This document shows, piece by piece, positions 8,999 to 18,196 of a stretch of DNA of 64,000 bases. The stretch is taken from contig NZ_CP024923.1 of the NCBI RefSeq assembly GCF_002796605.1, forward strand, positions 3,975,501-4,039,500. The letters are read 5' to 3'. The DNA comes from Sphingomonas psychrotolerans. Lineage in GTDB: Bacteria; Pseudomonadota; Alphaproteobacteria; Sphingomonadales; Sphingomonadaceae. Under the pieces are notes generated by a model. It worked only from the letters and a program-made list of their open reading frames with translations. It was not told the DNA's origin and ran no database searches. Made by a program: the position numbers and the translations under genes. The first letter of the stretch is position 1; every line of letters begins with the position of its first letter.

Positions 8999-9742
8999 AT
9001 GTCGAAGAAGCTTCAGGGCAAGCGCGCGCTGGTGACCGGCGGATCGCGCGGGATCGGCGCGGCGATCGCCAAACGGCTGGCCGCCGACGGCGCCGATGTC
9101 GTGATCACCTATGCCGGCAACCATGACGGGGCGAAGACAAGCGTAGCGGCGATCGAAGCCGAAGGCGTCAAGGGCAAGGCGATCCAGGCAGATGCTGCCG
9201 ATGCCGAGGCGGTGCGGCGGGCGGTGGACGAGGCGGCGGCGTCGCTGGGCGGGATCGACATCCTCGTCCACAATGCCGGCGTGGCGGAATTCGCGCCACT
9301 TGGGGGCGAATCGCTCGAAACCTATCGCCGCGTCTTCGGAGTCAATGTCGAGGGTGTGCTGGCGGGAACGGTCGCGGCGCTGCCGCATCTGAGCGACGGC
9401 GCGCGCGTGATCCTGGTCAGTTCGGTGAGCGGCTTCACGGCGGGCTTTGCCGGGAACAGCGTCTACGGCGCCAGCAAGGCCGCGGCGTCGATGTTCGCAA
9501 AAGCCTGGGCGCACGATCTGGCGCCCCGTGGCATCCTGGTCAACGCGATCCAGCCGGGCCCCGTCGGTACCGACATGAACCCCGATGAGGGCGAGTTCGC
9601 CGATCAGATTCGCGCGTTGACCGTGCTGAAGCGATATGGCCGGCCCGAGGAGATTGCCGGCGTCGCGTCCTTCCTCGCGAGCGACGATGCCTCGTACATC
9701 ACCGGCGCGACCATCGACGTGGGCGGCGGCATCTTCGTCTAA
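8999..9742 (+). CDS. Short-chain dehydrogenase/reductase
   Basis: A classical SDR oxidoreductase of 247 residues. It shows the cofactor motif TGGSRGIGAA, the NAG motif in HNAGVAEF, the catalytic Tyr-Lys in VYGASKAA and the C-terminal substrate-loop signature ITGATIDVGGG. The ATG at 8999 has GGAG about 9 nt upstream and is preferred over an in-frame TTG at 8984. Basic and Ser residues after the glycine motif suggest NADP(H) use, but the substrate is unknown. It is divergently arranged with an ArsR regulator and is its most likely target. It lies in the accessory block that splits the sdh genes. Confidence 0.88.
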   Translation: MSKKLQGKRALVTGGSRGIGAAIAKRLAADGADVVITYAGNHDGAKTSVAAIEAEGVKGKAIQADAADAEAVRRAVDEAAASLGGIDILVHNAGVAEFAPLGGESLETYRRVFGVNVEGVLAGTVAALPHLSDGARVILVSSVSGFTAGFAGNSVYGASKAAASMFAKAWAHDLAPRGILVNAIQPGPVGTDMNPDEGEFADQIRALTVLKRYGRPEEIAGVASFLASDDASYITGATIDVGGGIFV

Positions 9743-9746
9743 AGCC

Positions 9747-10325
9747 TCAGATCAAGTCCAGCACGAGGCCGAGGTCGCGCGCCTCCTCGGCCTCGATATA
9801 CCAGTTCGAAGGCGCGCGTTTCTGGACTTCCTCGAAGGCGATCTTCGAGCCCGCGACGAGGTCGCGAAAGCCTTCCTCCTCGATCCGCACCGATTCCTCG
9901 ATCTCGTGGAGATTGGCCTTGAGCCCGGCGACGACGCTTTTGAGCGGACCTGCAATATCGACGGTCTTGGTGATGATCCGCTCGTGGACCATGATCCGGG
10001 TGCCGCGGGTCAGGAAGCGCTTGTCGACCGGGAAGCTCGCCATGAAGGTGGCGCCCGCCGAATAGACCGCGACCTTGCCGAGGAAGAGCGTTTCACGCCC
10101 GGTATAGTCGCGCAGCAGGCGGAGTTCGTCGCCCATCAGCCGGGCGACTTCGGGATCGCCGCCGAGCGTCGAGATCGCGATCACCAAGGGTCCATCGGCC
10201 GGCGCATCGGCCAGCTGTCGGCGGAAGCTCGCATACATGTCGTGATCCACAGGGCCGTGCAGCACGACGTGCGGCTGGCTGAGCAGGGGGTAGCGGGCGG
10301 CGCGATTTTCCTGAGTGTCGGTCAT
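9747..10325 (-). CDS. ClpP-fold serine peptidase-like protein, orphan
   Basis: This 192-residue protein follows the ClpP/crotonase fold: VVLHGPVD, then STLGGDP (oxyanion-hole strand), VAVYSAGATFMAS with the candidate nucleophile Ser89, and TRIMVHERI with His114. The Gly-Gly-Asp and Ser/His placement match Clp proteolytic subunits, but flanking residues differ from housekeeping ClpP (for example YSAGA in place of the usual MASMGA type) and no ClpX or ClpA gene is nearby. It might be a self-standing Clp-like protease or an acylhydrolase of the same fold. It is convergent with the SDR gene, 4 bp from its stop, and lies in the block between sdhA and sdhB. Confidence 0.7.
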   Translation of the reverse strand: MTDTQENRAARYPLLSQPHVVLHGPVDHDMYASFRRQLADAPADGPLVIAISTLGGDPEVARLMGDELRLLRDYTGRETLFLGKVAVYSAGATFMASFPVDKRFLTRGTRIMVHERIITKTVDIAGPLKSVVAGLKANLHEIEESVRIEEEGFRDLVAGSKIAFEEVQKRAPSNWYIEAEEARDLGLVLDLI

Positions 10326-10362
10326 CGCGTGCGCAACCCTTTGCGGGAGCCGCGGTTCCGCC

Positions 10363-11325
10363 TCACGGCTGGAGCGCGTCGGTCGCCGGCGCGCCGACCG
10401 GCGCAGTAGCGGTCTTGGGCATGCGCGCCTCGAGCGGGGCGAGCCACGCCTCGACCCCTTCGCCCACCGTCACCTGCGGGTTCGAAGACGGCAGGCGGTT
10501 CGACATTTCCCACTCGCTGATCATGTCGCGCGCCTCGACGAGTGCGTCGCCGAGCGGCTGGGGCTTGCGCAATGCGTGGTTGATCAGCGCGTCGCCGAAA
10601 AAGGTCCAGTCGTTCTCGGCGCGACAGCCGAACGAGGTGCGATCGGACGAGGCGGCAGTGAGCAGGACGGTGTTGTCGTTCGACAGGACCGGCACGAACA
10701 CGCCCGAATAACAGGCGGAGAGGATCAGCAGCCGGTTGCGGATGCCGAGCTCGTCGAGGATCGCGGCGAGGCGTTTGGGCGAGAGGATACCATAGCCTTC
10801 GTCGCCATCATGATAGGCGATGCCGATCTTGGCGCCGTGGCTGGTGGCGTAGAGAACGAGCACATCCTGCTTCTTGTCCATCACCTCGGCAACGCGGGCG
10901 AGGGCGAGCGTGAGCGATTCGAGGCTTCCCGCCGGGGCGTCGCCGTTGCGGGCGAGCAAAAGGGTTCGCCCGGCCGCGTCGTAGCGGCGAGACAGGACCT
11001 TGGCGGTCTCGCGCGCCTCGCGGCCGAATACCGGATCGCTGTCGAGCGCGACCGACACGACATAGGCGTCGACCAGCCCGGCCCGCTGCGGCAGGAGCGC
11101 ATCGGCGGTGCGGAGGAGATTCCGGCGGTCGGAAAGCAGCCATTTGGCCGGACGCCCACGCTCGAGCTGCGGCCCGAGCGCCACCGCGTCGGCGATCTCG
11201 GACTGGCTCGCGCCGCCGAGGATCTGCGGCCATTCCTTGGTGTGGGCGATCTGTACGACTTGCGTCGCCGCTGGAGCCGCGAGCAGCATCGCCGCTGCTA
11301 CCCATGCATGGAACACAAAACGCAT
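10363..11325 (-). CDS. Secreted peptidase C13 (legumain-like) family protein
   Basis: The 320-residue protein has a signal peptide (residues 1-20, ending APAA) and then the caspase-like clan CD pattern: His163 in LYATSHGAKIG and Cys205 in LILSACYSGVF, each after a hydrophobic strand, as in C13/legumain-type cysteine peptidases. The region between holds a variable loop, and a Thr-rich C-terminal tail follows. It should act in the periplasm or be exported. Substrate and role are unknown; legumain relatives cut after Asn or Asp. It follows a secreted unknown gene on the same strand by about 64 bp, and they may be expressed together. Confidence 0.75.
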   Translation of the reverse strand: MRFVFHAWVAAAMLLAAPAATQVVQIAHTKEWPQILGGASQSEIADAVALGPQLERGRPAKWLLSDRRNLLRTADALLPQRAGLVDAYVVSVALDSDPVFGREARETAKVLSRRYDAAGRTLLLARNGDAPAGSLESLTLALARVAEVMDKKQDVLVLYATSHGAKIGIAYHDGDEGYGILSPKRLAAILDELGIRNRLLILSACYSGVFVPVLSNDNTVLLTAASSDRTSFGCRAENDWTFFGDALINHALRKPQPLGDALVEARDMISEWEMSNRLPSSNPQVTVGEGVEAWLAPLEARMPKTATAPVGAPATDALQP

Positions 11326-11388
11326 ACAGCATGCCCCCGATTGTTACCGCCAATCTCGTGGGCCTCGTCGCGAAGTCAAGCTGCCGGC

Positions 11389-12618
11389 CTAGGGTGAATC
11401 TTCGGATTTTCGAAAATCGAACGGAGTTGGCAAGCTGCCATCCGCCCGGGGGAGGCGTTCCGGGCGCTGCGGGATGGGCCTGGCTGGATCGAGCAGGACC
11501 AGCGTCGCGCGACTCGGGGCGAAGAGGGCAGTGAGGCGTGCATGGACGGCCTGCGATGCTGCTATGTAGACCTGTTTGCCATGCAGCGCTCCCGGACGAA
11601 GCCGGGCGGTCACCTTTGTGAGCACCCCCATCAGATCTGCCTCGTCGACGCCTGCGAACATCTCGGGTCCTCCGCCGCTCTCTTCGAGATGCTTGCCGAT
11701 CCATTTTACCGAATCGCGATAGTTCGGAGCGCGCCGCGCTAGCAGGACCGTCGTCGCCGGAGACCCTTCGATCCAGTCGGGATCGACGCGCCAGAAGGCC
11801 TCGCGCAAATAGCTGTGCCATCCGAGCACGTCATGCGACGCAGGGCCAGGCAGCGGTGCGCCGCGCTCCGCGCGGTTCGCTTGCTCCGCTGCCCGCGAAG
11901 CGGCGTTGACGCGTTCGGCGAATGTCCGTGCCCCCCTCCACGCGCCCGGCGAGCGTTCGGTTGTCTTGCCCGATGCGAGGTCGATCGCCAGCTTGACGTG
12001 ATTTTCGTGGCCCATGCTTCGCGATTCGTCGGGCACGACCACGTCGATCACAAGCTGGCCGCCCTCGATGCGCTTGTCGCCGCGCCACTGGACGGAGCTG
12101 ACCGAGTGCGGAAGCGCGGCAAAGTAATCGGTGCCGAGCAACTTCTCGACCGAAAAGGTACGGACGCCACCGTTCGCGATATCGTAGATCACGATCGCGT
12201 CGTCACCATAGCCGATGGAGTGCCAATTATCGAAGGTGACGACATAGTCCATGCCATCGCTGACCAGCGCGTCGACGGGCGCCACGTCATTAACCAACGC
12301 GCGCGACCATATGCGCTCCCACCGCCCATCCGGGAGCCGGCGTTCGAGGGTGGCGTTGGATTGCGGCGTGCCGCCGGGGCGCTGACCAGCTTTTTCGGTG
12401 TGGTCGACTTTGCCCTCAAAAAAAGCGAGCTGGCTCTCGAGGTCGCGAGGGACGATCGTGAGACGGCACCCCTTGCTTGCCAACAGGTAGGTTCTGGTTT
12501 CCGGCAATGTCCACGAATCAGCGCAGGCCGGGCTTGCCCAGACCAGCGCGGCGGGGACGGCAAGCGCCGCCGCCGCGAGGCTGACGCAAGACGCTATCAA
12601 TCCCCGTTTCATCCCCAT
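11389..12618 (-). CDS. Secreted protein of unknown function, 409 residues
   Basis: The protein begins with a long signal peptide (about residues 5-33, ending SPACA). The mature part contains YVVTFDNWHSIGYGDDAI, which resembles a beta-propeller-like or WD-type strand pair, and a C-terminal half rich in Arg and Pro. I recognise no enzyme motif. It starts 28 bp after the sdhA stop on the same strand and so may be read from the sdhC-sdhD-sdhA transcript, with the C13 peptidase-like gene downstream. An alternative ATG lies two codons in. Function unknown. Confidence 0.7.
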   Translation of the reverse strand: MGMKRGLIASCVSLAAAALAVPAALVWASPACADSWTLPETRTYLLASKGCRLTIVPRDLESQLAFFEGKVDHTEKAGQRPGGTPQSNATLERRLPDGRWERIWSRALVNDVAPVDALVSDGMDYVVTFDNWHSIGYGDDAIVIYDIANGGVRTFSVEKLLGTDYFAALPHSVSSVQWRGDKRIEGGQLVIDVVVPDESRSMGHENHVKLAIDLASGKTTERSPGAWRGARTFAERVNAASRAAEQANRAERGAPLPGPASHDVLGWHSYLREAFWRVDPDWIEGSPATTVLLARRAPNYRDSVKWIGKHLEESGGGPEMFAGVDEADLMGVLTKVTARLRPGALHGKQVYIAASQAVHARLTALFAPSRATLVLLDPARPIPQRPERLPRADGSLPTPFDFRKSEDSP

Positions 12619-12645
12619 CGTCTCCTCGACGGGGTGTCCCCGTCC

Positions 12646-14448
12646 TCAGTACACGCGCTTCTTCGGCTTGATGTACTCGATCTCGTCGGTGAGCGTGTAG
12701 TCGTGGACCGGGCGATAGTCGATCGCGACGCCGCCGTCCTTGCCGCCCCAGCCGCCGAAGGTCGCTACGGTGTGCTTCATCCAGTTCGCGTCGTCGCGAT
12801 TGGGGAAGTCCTCGTGCATGTGGGCGCCGCGGCTTTCCTTGCGATTTGCGGCGCACTGGATCGTTACCACCGCCTGACCGATCAGATTGTCGAGCTCGAG
12901 CGTCTCGACCAGATCGGTGTTCCAGATCAGCGAGCGGTCCTGGATGCCCACATCGGCGAAGCTCTTATAGACTTCGTCCATGTGCGTGACGCCTTCCGCC
13001 AGCAAGGCGCTGTCGCGGAACACGGCGCAGTGGCGCTGCATCGTCTTCTGCATGTCGCGGCGGATCTCGGCGGTGGGCGTGGCGCCCCTGGCGTTGCGGA
13101 AATGGTCGAGCCGGGTGAGCGCGAATTCTTCCGAGCCCGCGGGCAGCGCGGCATGCGCGGTGCCGGGCTTGATGATTTCCTTAAGGCGGAGGCCGGTGGC
13201 GCGGCCGAATACGACGAGGTCGATCAGCGAATTGGAGCCGAGGCGGTTGGCGCCGTGGACAGATACGCAAGCCGCCTCGCCGATCGCGAACAGGCCGGGG
13301 ACGACCGTATCCGGATTGCCGTCCTTATTCTGGACGACCTCGCCATGATAGTTCGTGGGGACGCCACCCATATTGTAATGGACCGTCGGCGTCACCGGCA
13401 GCGGCTGGCGGGTCAGATCGACCCCGGCGAAGATCTTGCCGGTCTCGGTGATGCCGGGCAGGCGTTCGTGCAGGATTTTCGGGTCGATATGGTTCAAGTG
13501 AAGGAAGATGTGATCCTTGTCCTTGCCGACGCCGCGGCCTTCGCGCATCTCCATCGCCATCGAGCGCGCGACGACGTCGCGCGATGCGAGGTCCTTGGCC
13601 GACGGGGCGTAGCGCTCCATGAAGCGCTCGCCCTCGGAGTTGGTGAGGTAGCCGCCTTCGCCGCGCGCGCCTTCGGTGATCAGCACGCCCGCGCCGTAGA
13701 TCCCGGTCGGGTGGAACTGGACGAACTCCATGTCCTGAAGCGCGATGCCTGCGCGCAGCGCCATGCCATTGCCGTCGCCGGTGCAGGTGTGCGCCGAGGT
13801 CGCCGATTGATAGACGCGGCCGCCGCCGCCGGTGGCGAGCACCACGGCATGGCTGCGGAAGCGGTGGATGCTGCCGTCTTCCATGCAGAGCGCGATCACG
13901 CCGCGGCAGGCGCCGTTCTCCATGATCAGATCGAGCGCGAAATATTCGACGTAGAAGTCGGCGTCGTACTTCAGGCTCTGCTGGTAGAGCGCGTGGAGCA
14001 TCGCGTGGCCGGTGCGGTCGGCGGCGGCGCAAGTGCGCTGCACCGGCGGGCCTTCGCCCATATTCTGCATGTGGCCGCCGAACGGGCGCTGGTAGATCGT
14101 GCCGTTCTCGTTGCGGCTGAACGGCACGCCGGCATGCTCGAGCTCGTAGACCGCTGCCGGCGCCTCGCGGACCATATATTCGATCGCGTCCTGATCGCCG
14201 AGCCAGTCCGAGCCCTTGACGGTGTCGAACATGTGCCACGACCAGTGATCGGGCGAGTTGTTGCCGAGGCTGGCGGCGATGCCGCCCTGCGCGGCGACGG
14301 TGTGGCTGCGGGTCGGGAACACCTTGGTGATGCACGCGGTCTTGAGGCCCGCTTCGGCGCAGCCCATCGTCGCGCGCAGCCCCGAACCGCCGGCGCCGAC
14401 GACGACCGCGTCATAGGTGTGATCGATGATCTTGTAGGCGGCAGGCAT
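12646..14448 (-). CDS. sdhA: Succinate dehydrogenase flavoprotein subunit
   Basis: SdhA oxidises succinate to fumarate with covalently bound FAD at the inner face of the membrane. The 600-residue protein shows the FAD loop [11 protein letters not shown] (residues 16-26), the covalent-FAD His49 in [19 protein letters not shown], and the substrate/FAD-domain arginine block near the C-terminal third. The ATG at 14448 overlaps the sdhD stop as TGATG, fixing the start, although the frame is open further upstream. It is third in the sdhC-sdhD-sdhA set; its partner sdhB is not contiguous but lies 4.2 kb downstream. Confidence 0.97.
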   Translation of the reverse strand: MPAAYKIIDHTYDAVVVGAGGSGLRATMGCAEAGLKTACITKVFPTRSHTVAAQGGIAASLGNNSPDHWSWHMFDTVKGSDWLGDQDAIEYMVREAPAAVYELEHAGVPFSRNENGTIYQRPFGGHMQNMGEGPPVQRTCAAADRTGHAMLHALYQQSLKYDADFYVEYFALDLIMENGACRGVIALCMEDGSIHRFRSHAVVLATGGGGRVYQSATSAHTCTGDGNGMALRAGIALQDMEFVQFHPTGIYGAGVLITEGARGEGGYLTNSEGERFMERYAPSAKDLASRDVVARSMAMEMREGRGVGKDKDHIFLHLNHIDPKILHERLPGITETGKIFAGVDLTRQPLPVTPTVHYNMGGVPTNYHGEVVQNKDGNPDTVVPGLFAIGEAACVSVHGANRLGSNSLIDLVVFGRATGLRLKEIIKPGTAHAALPAGSEEFALTRLDHFRNARGATPTAEIRRDMQKTMQRHCAVFRDSALLAEGVTHMDEVYKSFADVGIQDRSLIWNTDLVETLELDNLIGQAVVTIQCAANRKESRGAHMHEDFPNRDDANWMKHTVATFGGWGGKDGGVAIDYRPVHDYTLTDEIEYIKPKKRVY

Positions 14449-14837
14449 CAGAGCGCGGCTCCGGCGGTGAAGGCGACCTTGAGGATCGAGAAGATCGCCA
14501 GCGTCGCGGTGGCGATGGTGAAATATTTGAGCAGGAGAAGCAGCACGAAGCGGGTGTGATCGTGCTGATAGTCCTCGATCACCACGGTGAGGCCGTGATG
14601 GAAGTGATAGAAGACGCTGACGACGAGCAGGATCATCGGCACGGCGGCCCAAGGCTGGGCCAGCCACGCGCTGATCGTGGGATAATCATATGCCGGCAGC
14701 AGCGCGATCGAGAGGAGGAACCACAATACGAGGACCAGATTCGATCCGGCGCTGATCTTGTGGTGCCACCAGCCCTCGGCACCCTGATGCGCGGAGCCGA
14801 GGCCGCGGACGCGGCCCAGTTCGGTGCCGTCACCCAT
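14448..14837 (-). CDS. sdhD: Succinate dehydrogenase membrane anchor subunit
   Basis: A 129-residue membrane protein with three hydrophobic helices (about residues 32-49, 62-82 and 98-122). [15 protein letters not shown] at the end of helix 2 holds the histidines typical of the haem b and quinone-site region of SdhD. Together with SdhC it anchors complex II and forms the ubiquinone site. The ATG at 14837 overlaps the sdhC reading frame by 8 bp, and the stop overlaps the sdhA start by one base, so all three are tightly coupled. Confidence 0.93.
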   Translation of the reverse strand: MGDGTELGRVRGLGSAHQGAEGWWHHKISAGSNLVLVLWFLLSIALLPAYDYPTISAWLAQPWAAVPMILLVVSVFYHFHHGLTVVIEDYQHDHTRFVLLLLLKYFTIATATLAIFSILKVAFTAGAAL

Positions 14838-15258
14838 TGCTCTTCTCCAACAGGAACAACCAGAACGCCGAAGTTGCCACCACCGCGACGACGAATGTCG
14901 CCAGCGCGGTGCGCTTGTTCGCACCAAGTTCGAAATTCGCACCGGCGTCGAGGAACAGGTGGCGGACGCCCGATGCCATATGCTGGAAGAAGGACAAGGT
15001 CAGGCCGATGCCGAAGATGTAGCCGACCACGTTGAGCTTGCCCGAGCTGACCGTGAACAGATCGACGAACGCGCCATAGGCGGCCGGCCCCGATGCCATC
15101 GCGCTCAGCCACCAGACGAACAGGATCGTGCCCACGGTCGCCATGCCCGAACCGGTGGCGCGGTGAACGATCGAGACCGCCATCGAGGGGCCCCATTTCC
15201 AGATCGATAGGTGCGGCGAGAGCGGTCGCGCGGGGTTGCGGACGTTGGCCAAGGGCAT
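14830..15258 (-). CDS. sdhC: Succinate dehydrogenase cytochrome b556 subunit
   Basis: A 142-residue membrane protein and first gene of the sdhC-sdhD-sdhA transcript. The conserved N-terminal RPLSPHLSIWKW and SIVHRATG segments are the quinone-site and helix-1 signatures of SdhC, and the FFQHMASGVRHLFLD motif provides the haem-ligand histidine. Three transmembrane helices are visible. About 150 bp upstream, shared with a divergent chemoreceptor gene, should hold both promoters. Confidence 0.95.
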   Translation of the reverse strand: MPLANVRNPARPLSPHLSIWKWGPSMAVSIVHRATGSGMATVGTILFVWWLSAMASGPAAYGAFVDLFTVSSGKLNVVGYIFGIGLTLSFFQHMASGVRHLFLDAGANFELGANKRTALATFVVAVVATSAFWLFLLEKSNG

Positions 15259-15411
15259 TCCTTTCGGGTCGACGCCGCTTCCTTAGTCCGCAGTGCAACG
15301 GATGCAAGTCGGGATGCGCAGTCGCGATGGGTCCTAACCCGCTCTTAACCAATCTCCCGCCATAGCGGAGGGAATAGCGGCCGAGAGTTCCCGCGGCGGC
15401 TCCAAGGGGAT

Positions 15412-16782
15412 TTGTGTACTGTGGCATCGACCAAGGATCTGCCGGCACCCGGCACGATGAGCGCCCGGATCGACATTCGCGCACGGCTGCGCGTGTTCGA
15501 CGTCGAGGGATCGCTGGTGCGTTCGAGCCGCGAAACCTGGGAAGCGCTCGAGCCCGAGATCCACTCGGTGTCCGAAGCCTATTGGCAGCAATGGCTGCGC
15601 TGCTTCGCCGATGAGCGCAGCTGGGCGTCCGACGACACCGCCAAGATGATCGACATCGGCGTGGTATTTCTCAAGAACCGGTTCCTCGATACGCAGGGCA
15701 GCGCATGGATCGAATCGATCGAGCGCTCGGTCGCCGCGGCCTATGACGCCGATGTGCCGCCGATGGCTTTGCTGTCGATGATCAGCGCCAGCGATCGCGC
15801 CGCGTTGCAGGTGCTGACGCGCCGGCTTGCTTCGGATGACAGCCGGCTCGTCGGGCTGATCGATACGCTCATGCGTCTCTCGGCGCTCGAGGGCGACATC
15901 ACGGTCGAGCTCTACAACATGTACCGCGAGCACAGCGCGCAGACCGCGCGCGACCGGCTCGCGGCCGACTTCCGCGATTCGATCGGTCTGACCGTCGAGA
16001 GCGCGTCGCGCGAGGGCGATCAGCTCCGCGTGCAGGCCGTCCACACTTCGGCCTCGGCCCGCGGCATGCTCGGCAAGGCGTCCGAAGTCGCCGCCGCGGC
16101 CGAGCAATCGGCAGTGGCGATGCGCGAGGCCGCACAAACCGCTGCCGGGCTGATCCGCGCGATCGAGGATGCGCGCATGGAAGTCGAGGCTGCGGCCGAG
16201 ATCGCCACCCGCGCCTCGGGTCAGGCGGGTGCCGCCGTCGGCATGTCCGAGATGCTCTCCGATCACGCCAAGTCGATCGAGTCGATCCTCGGGCTGATCC
16301 GCGACATCGCCGGGCAGACCAATCTGCTCGCGCTCAATGCGACGATCGAGGCGGCGCGTGCCGGCGATGCCGGTCGTGGCTTCGCGGTCGTTGCGCAGGA
16401 AGTGAAGAGCCTTGCCAATCAGACCGCCCGCGCGACCGACGACATCGCCGCCAAGATTGCATCGATCCAGTCGGCGACGCGCAGCACGGTCGAGACCAAT
16501 GCCTCGATCCGCGAGACCGTCGCCGAAGTGCAGGAAAGCGCGAACCGCATCCGCACCGCAATGGAGGTGCAGGCACAGACGGTGACGGCGATCACCGCCG
16601 CAGTCGACGAGACTGCGCTCGCCGCCGACTCGATGTCCGCCACGATCGGCGCGATCCGCGAGGATACCGAGACCGTGGCATCCGAAATCGACCGGGTGGG
16701 TCAGGGCTTCGCCGCCCTCGACGCCCAGCTCGGCACGCTAAAGTTCAGCGCCAGCGACTTCGTATCGAAAGTCGCGGCCTAG
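15412..16782 (+). CDS. Cytoplasmic methyl-accepting chemotaxis-type protein with globin-like N-domain, copy 1
   Basis: A soluble chemoreceptor of about 456 residues with no transmembrane segment. Residues ~20-170 are all-helical and follow the globin-coupled sensor (protoglobin) pattern, including [19 protein letters not shown] where sensors such as HemAT have the proximal haem histidine. No His is present there, so haem binding is doubtful. From residue ~215 it is a standard MCP signalling domain; [20 protein letters not shown] is the hairpin tip that contacts CheA and CheW. There is no C-terminal CheR-binding pentapeptide. The start is uncertain: TTG 15412, GTG 15421 and ATG 15457 are in frame, with AAGGGG just upstream of the first two. 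A paralogue follows 11 bp downstream. Confidence 0.85.
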   Translation: MCTVASTKDLPAPGTMSARIDIRARLRVFDVEGSLVRSSRETWEALEPEIHSVSEAYWQQWLRCFADERSWASDDTAKMIDIGVVFLKNRFLDTQGSAWIESIERSVAAAYDADVPPMALLSMISASDRAALQVLTRRLASDDSRLVGLIDTLMRLSALEGDITVELYNMYREHSAQTARDRLAADFRDSIGLTVESASREGDQLRVQAVHTSASARGMLGKASEVAAAAEQSAVAMREAAQTAAGLIRAIEDARMEVEAAAEIATRASGQAGAAVGMSEMLSDHAKSIESILGLIRDIAGQTNLLALNATIEAARAGDAGRGFAVVAQEVKSLANQTARATDDIAAKIASIQSATRSTVETNASIRETVAEVQESANRIRTAMEVQAQTVTAITAAVDETALAADSMSATIGAIREDTETVASEIDRVGQGFAALDAQLGTLKFSASDFVSKVAA

Positions 16783-16793
16783 GAGAGACGCAA

Positions 16794-18158
16794 ATGGTGG
16801 GACGGCGCGAACCGGGACGTTGGAGCGGGGGAACCCGCTCGGTCGAGGAGCATCGGCGGGTCTATGACTGGGACGAGGCGGTATTGCCTGCCTGTGCCGA
16901 GATCAGCCAATTGCTCGAGGGACATCACGAGGATATCTCCCGCGCTTTCTGGAAGCATTTCATCGTCCTGCCGGCGAGCGCGCCGATGCGCGCAGCATTC
17001 GAGGACGCACGTAATTTCGAGGAACAGGTCCAGCTCGGCGCGCGCTATTCGCAGCTGAAATATGGCAGTCCGTTCACCGAGGCGTGGGTGGAGATGGCGT
17101 GCGGCTATGCGGCCGAGACCTATAAAGGCGGGGTGCCGTTGCCCGCGGTGCTCGCCTCCTTCGCCTATGCGCACAGCGCGACCATGGCGGTGCTGCGCGA
17201 AAAGGTCTCCGATGCCGATCGGCTCGGTCGGCTTTGCGACGTGGTGCAGCGCCTTGCGATGGCCGAGGCCGATCTGATGGCGGGCCATCTCGGCGCCACC
17301 GACGCGGCCCAGGTCAGCGAAGAGCGGCGCGACAGCTCGGCGCGCTTCCGCGCCAGCATCAGCGAATCGATCGAAGGCGCGACGGCGCTGGGCAACCGCA
17401 TCCGCGTCCAGGCGCAGGGCGCGTCGAATTCGGCGCGCGGCATGCTGGGCAAGGCCAGCGAAGTCGCCGCGGCGGCCGAGCAATCGGCGGTCGCGATGCG
17501 CGAAGCCGCGCAGACCGCGGCCGGACTGATCCGCGCGATCGAGGACGCCCGGATGGAAGTCGAGGCCGCGGCCGATATCGCGACGCGCGCCTCGGGCCAG
17601 GCGGGGGCTGCCGTGGGGATGTCCGAGATGCTTTCCGATCACGCCAAGTCGATCGAATCGATCCTCGGGCTGATCCGCGACATTGCCGGTCAGACCAATC
17701 TGCTCGCGTTAAACGCTACGATCGAGGCGGCGCGTGCCGGCGATGCCGGTCGTGGCTTCGCAGTGGTGGCGCAGGAAGTGAAGAGCCTCGCCAGCCAGAC
17801 CGCCCGCGCGACCGACGACATCGCCGCCAAGATCGCCTCGATCCAGTCGGCGACGCGGTCGACGGTCGAGACCAACGCCTCGATCCGCTCGACGGTCAAC
17901 GAAGTGCAGGAAAGCGCCAACCGCATCCGCACCGCGATGGAAGTCCAGGCGCAGACCGTGACCGCGATCACAGCCGCAGTCGACGAGACTGCGCTCGCCG
18001 CCGATTCGATGTCGGCGACGATCGGCGCGATCCGCGAGGACACCAAGACGGTGACCAGCGAGATCGACACCCTCCAGCACGACGTCGCCGAAGTCGACGA
18101 CCGGCTCAACCAGCTGCGTGCCGCTGCGGAGACCTTCTCGAATTCGGTCGCCGCCTGA
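16794..18158 (+). CDS. Cytoplasmic methyl-accepting chemotaxis-type protein with globin-like N-domain, copy 2
   Basis: Tandem paralogue of the preceding gene, 454 residues, soluble. The N-terminal ~175 residues again look like a protoglobin fold ([20 protein letters not shown], then [17 protein letters not shown] and [12 protein letters not shown]), and again no His lies at the proximal haem position. This input domain differs strongly from that of copy 1, but the signalling domain has only about five residue changes over some 205 residues. GGAGAG lies before the ATG. The two genes form an operon, and the proteins could form mixed arrays that read different cues through one output. Confidence 0.87.
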   Translation: MVGRREPGRWSGGTRSVEEHRRVYDWDEAVLPACAEISQLLEGHHEDISRAFWKHFIVLPASAPMRAAFEDARNFEEQVQLGARYSQLKYGSPFTEAWVEMACGYAAETYKGGVPLPAVLASFAYAHSATMAVLREKVSDADRLGRLCDVVQRLAMAEADLMAGHLGATDAAQVSEERRDSSARFRASISESIEGATALGNRIRVQAQGASNSARGMLGKASEVAAAAEQSAVAMREAAQTAAGLIRAIEDARMEVEAAADIATRASGQAGAAVGMSEMLSDHAKSIESILGLIRDIAGQTNLLALNATIEAARAGDAGRGFAVVAQEVKSLASQTARATDDIAAKIASIQSATRSTVETNASIRSTVNEVQESANRIRTAMEVQAQTVTAITAAVDETALAADSMSATIGAIREDTKTVTSEIDTLQHDVAEVDDRLNQLRAAAETFSNSVAA

Positions 18159-18196
18159 TCTTGGCGCCGCCCCGGCCTTCGGGCTAGGGCGGTCCT

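Noticed and set aside
11815..14559. A 914-codon open frame antisense to sdhA and the secreted unknown.
   Set aside because: It opposes sdhA, whose motifs are complete, and the translated frame is low-complexity Arg/Ala/Val sequence typical of antisense frames in this genome.
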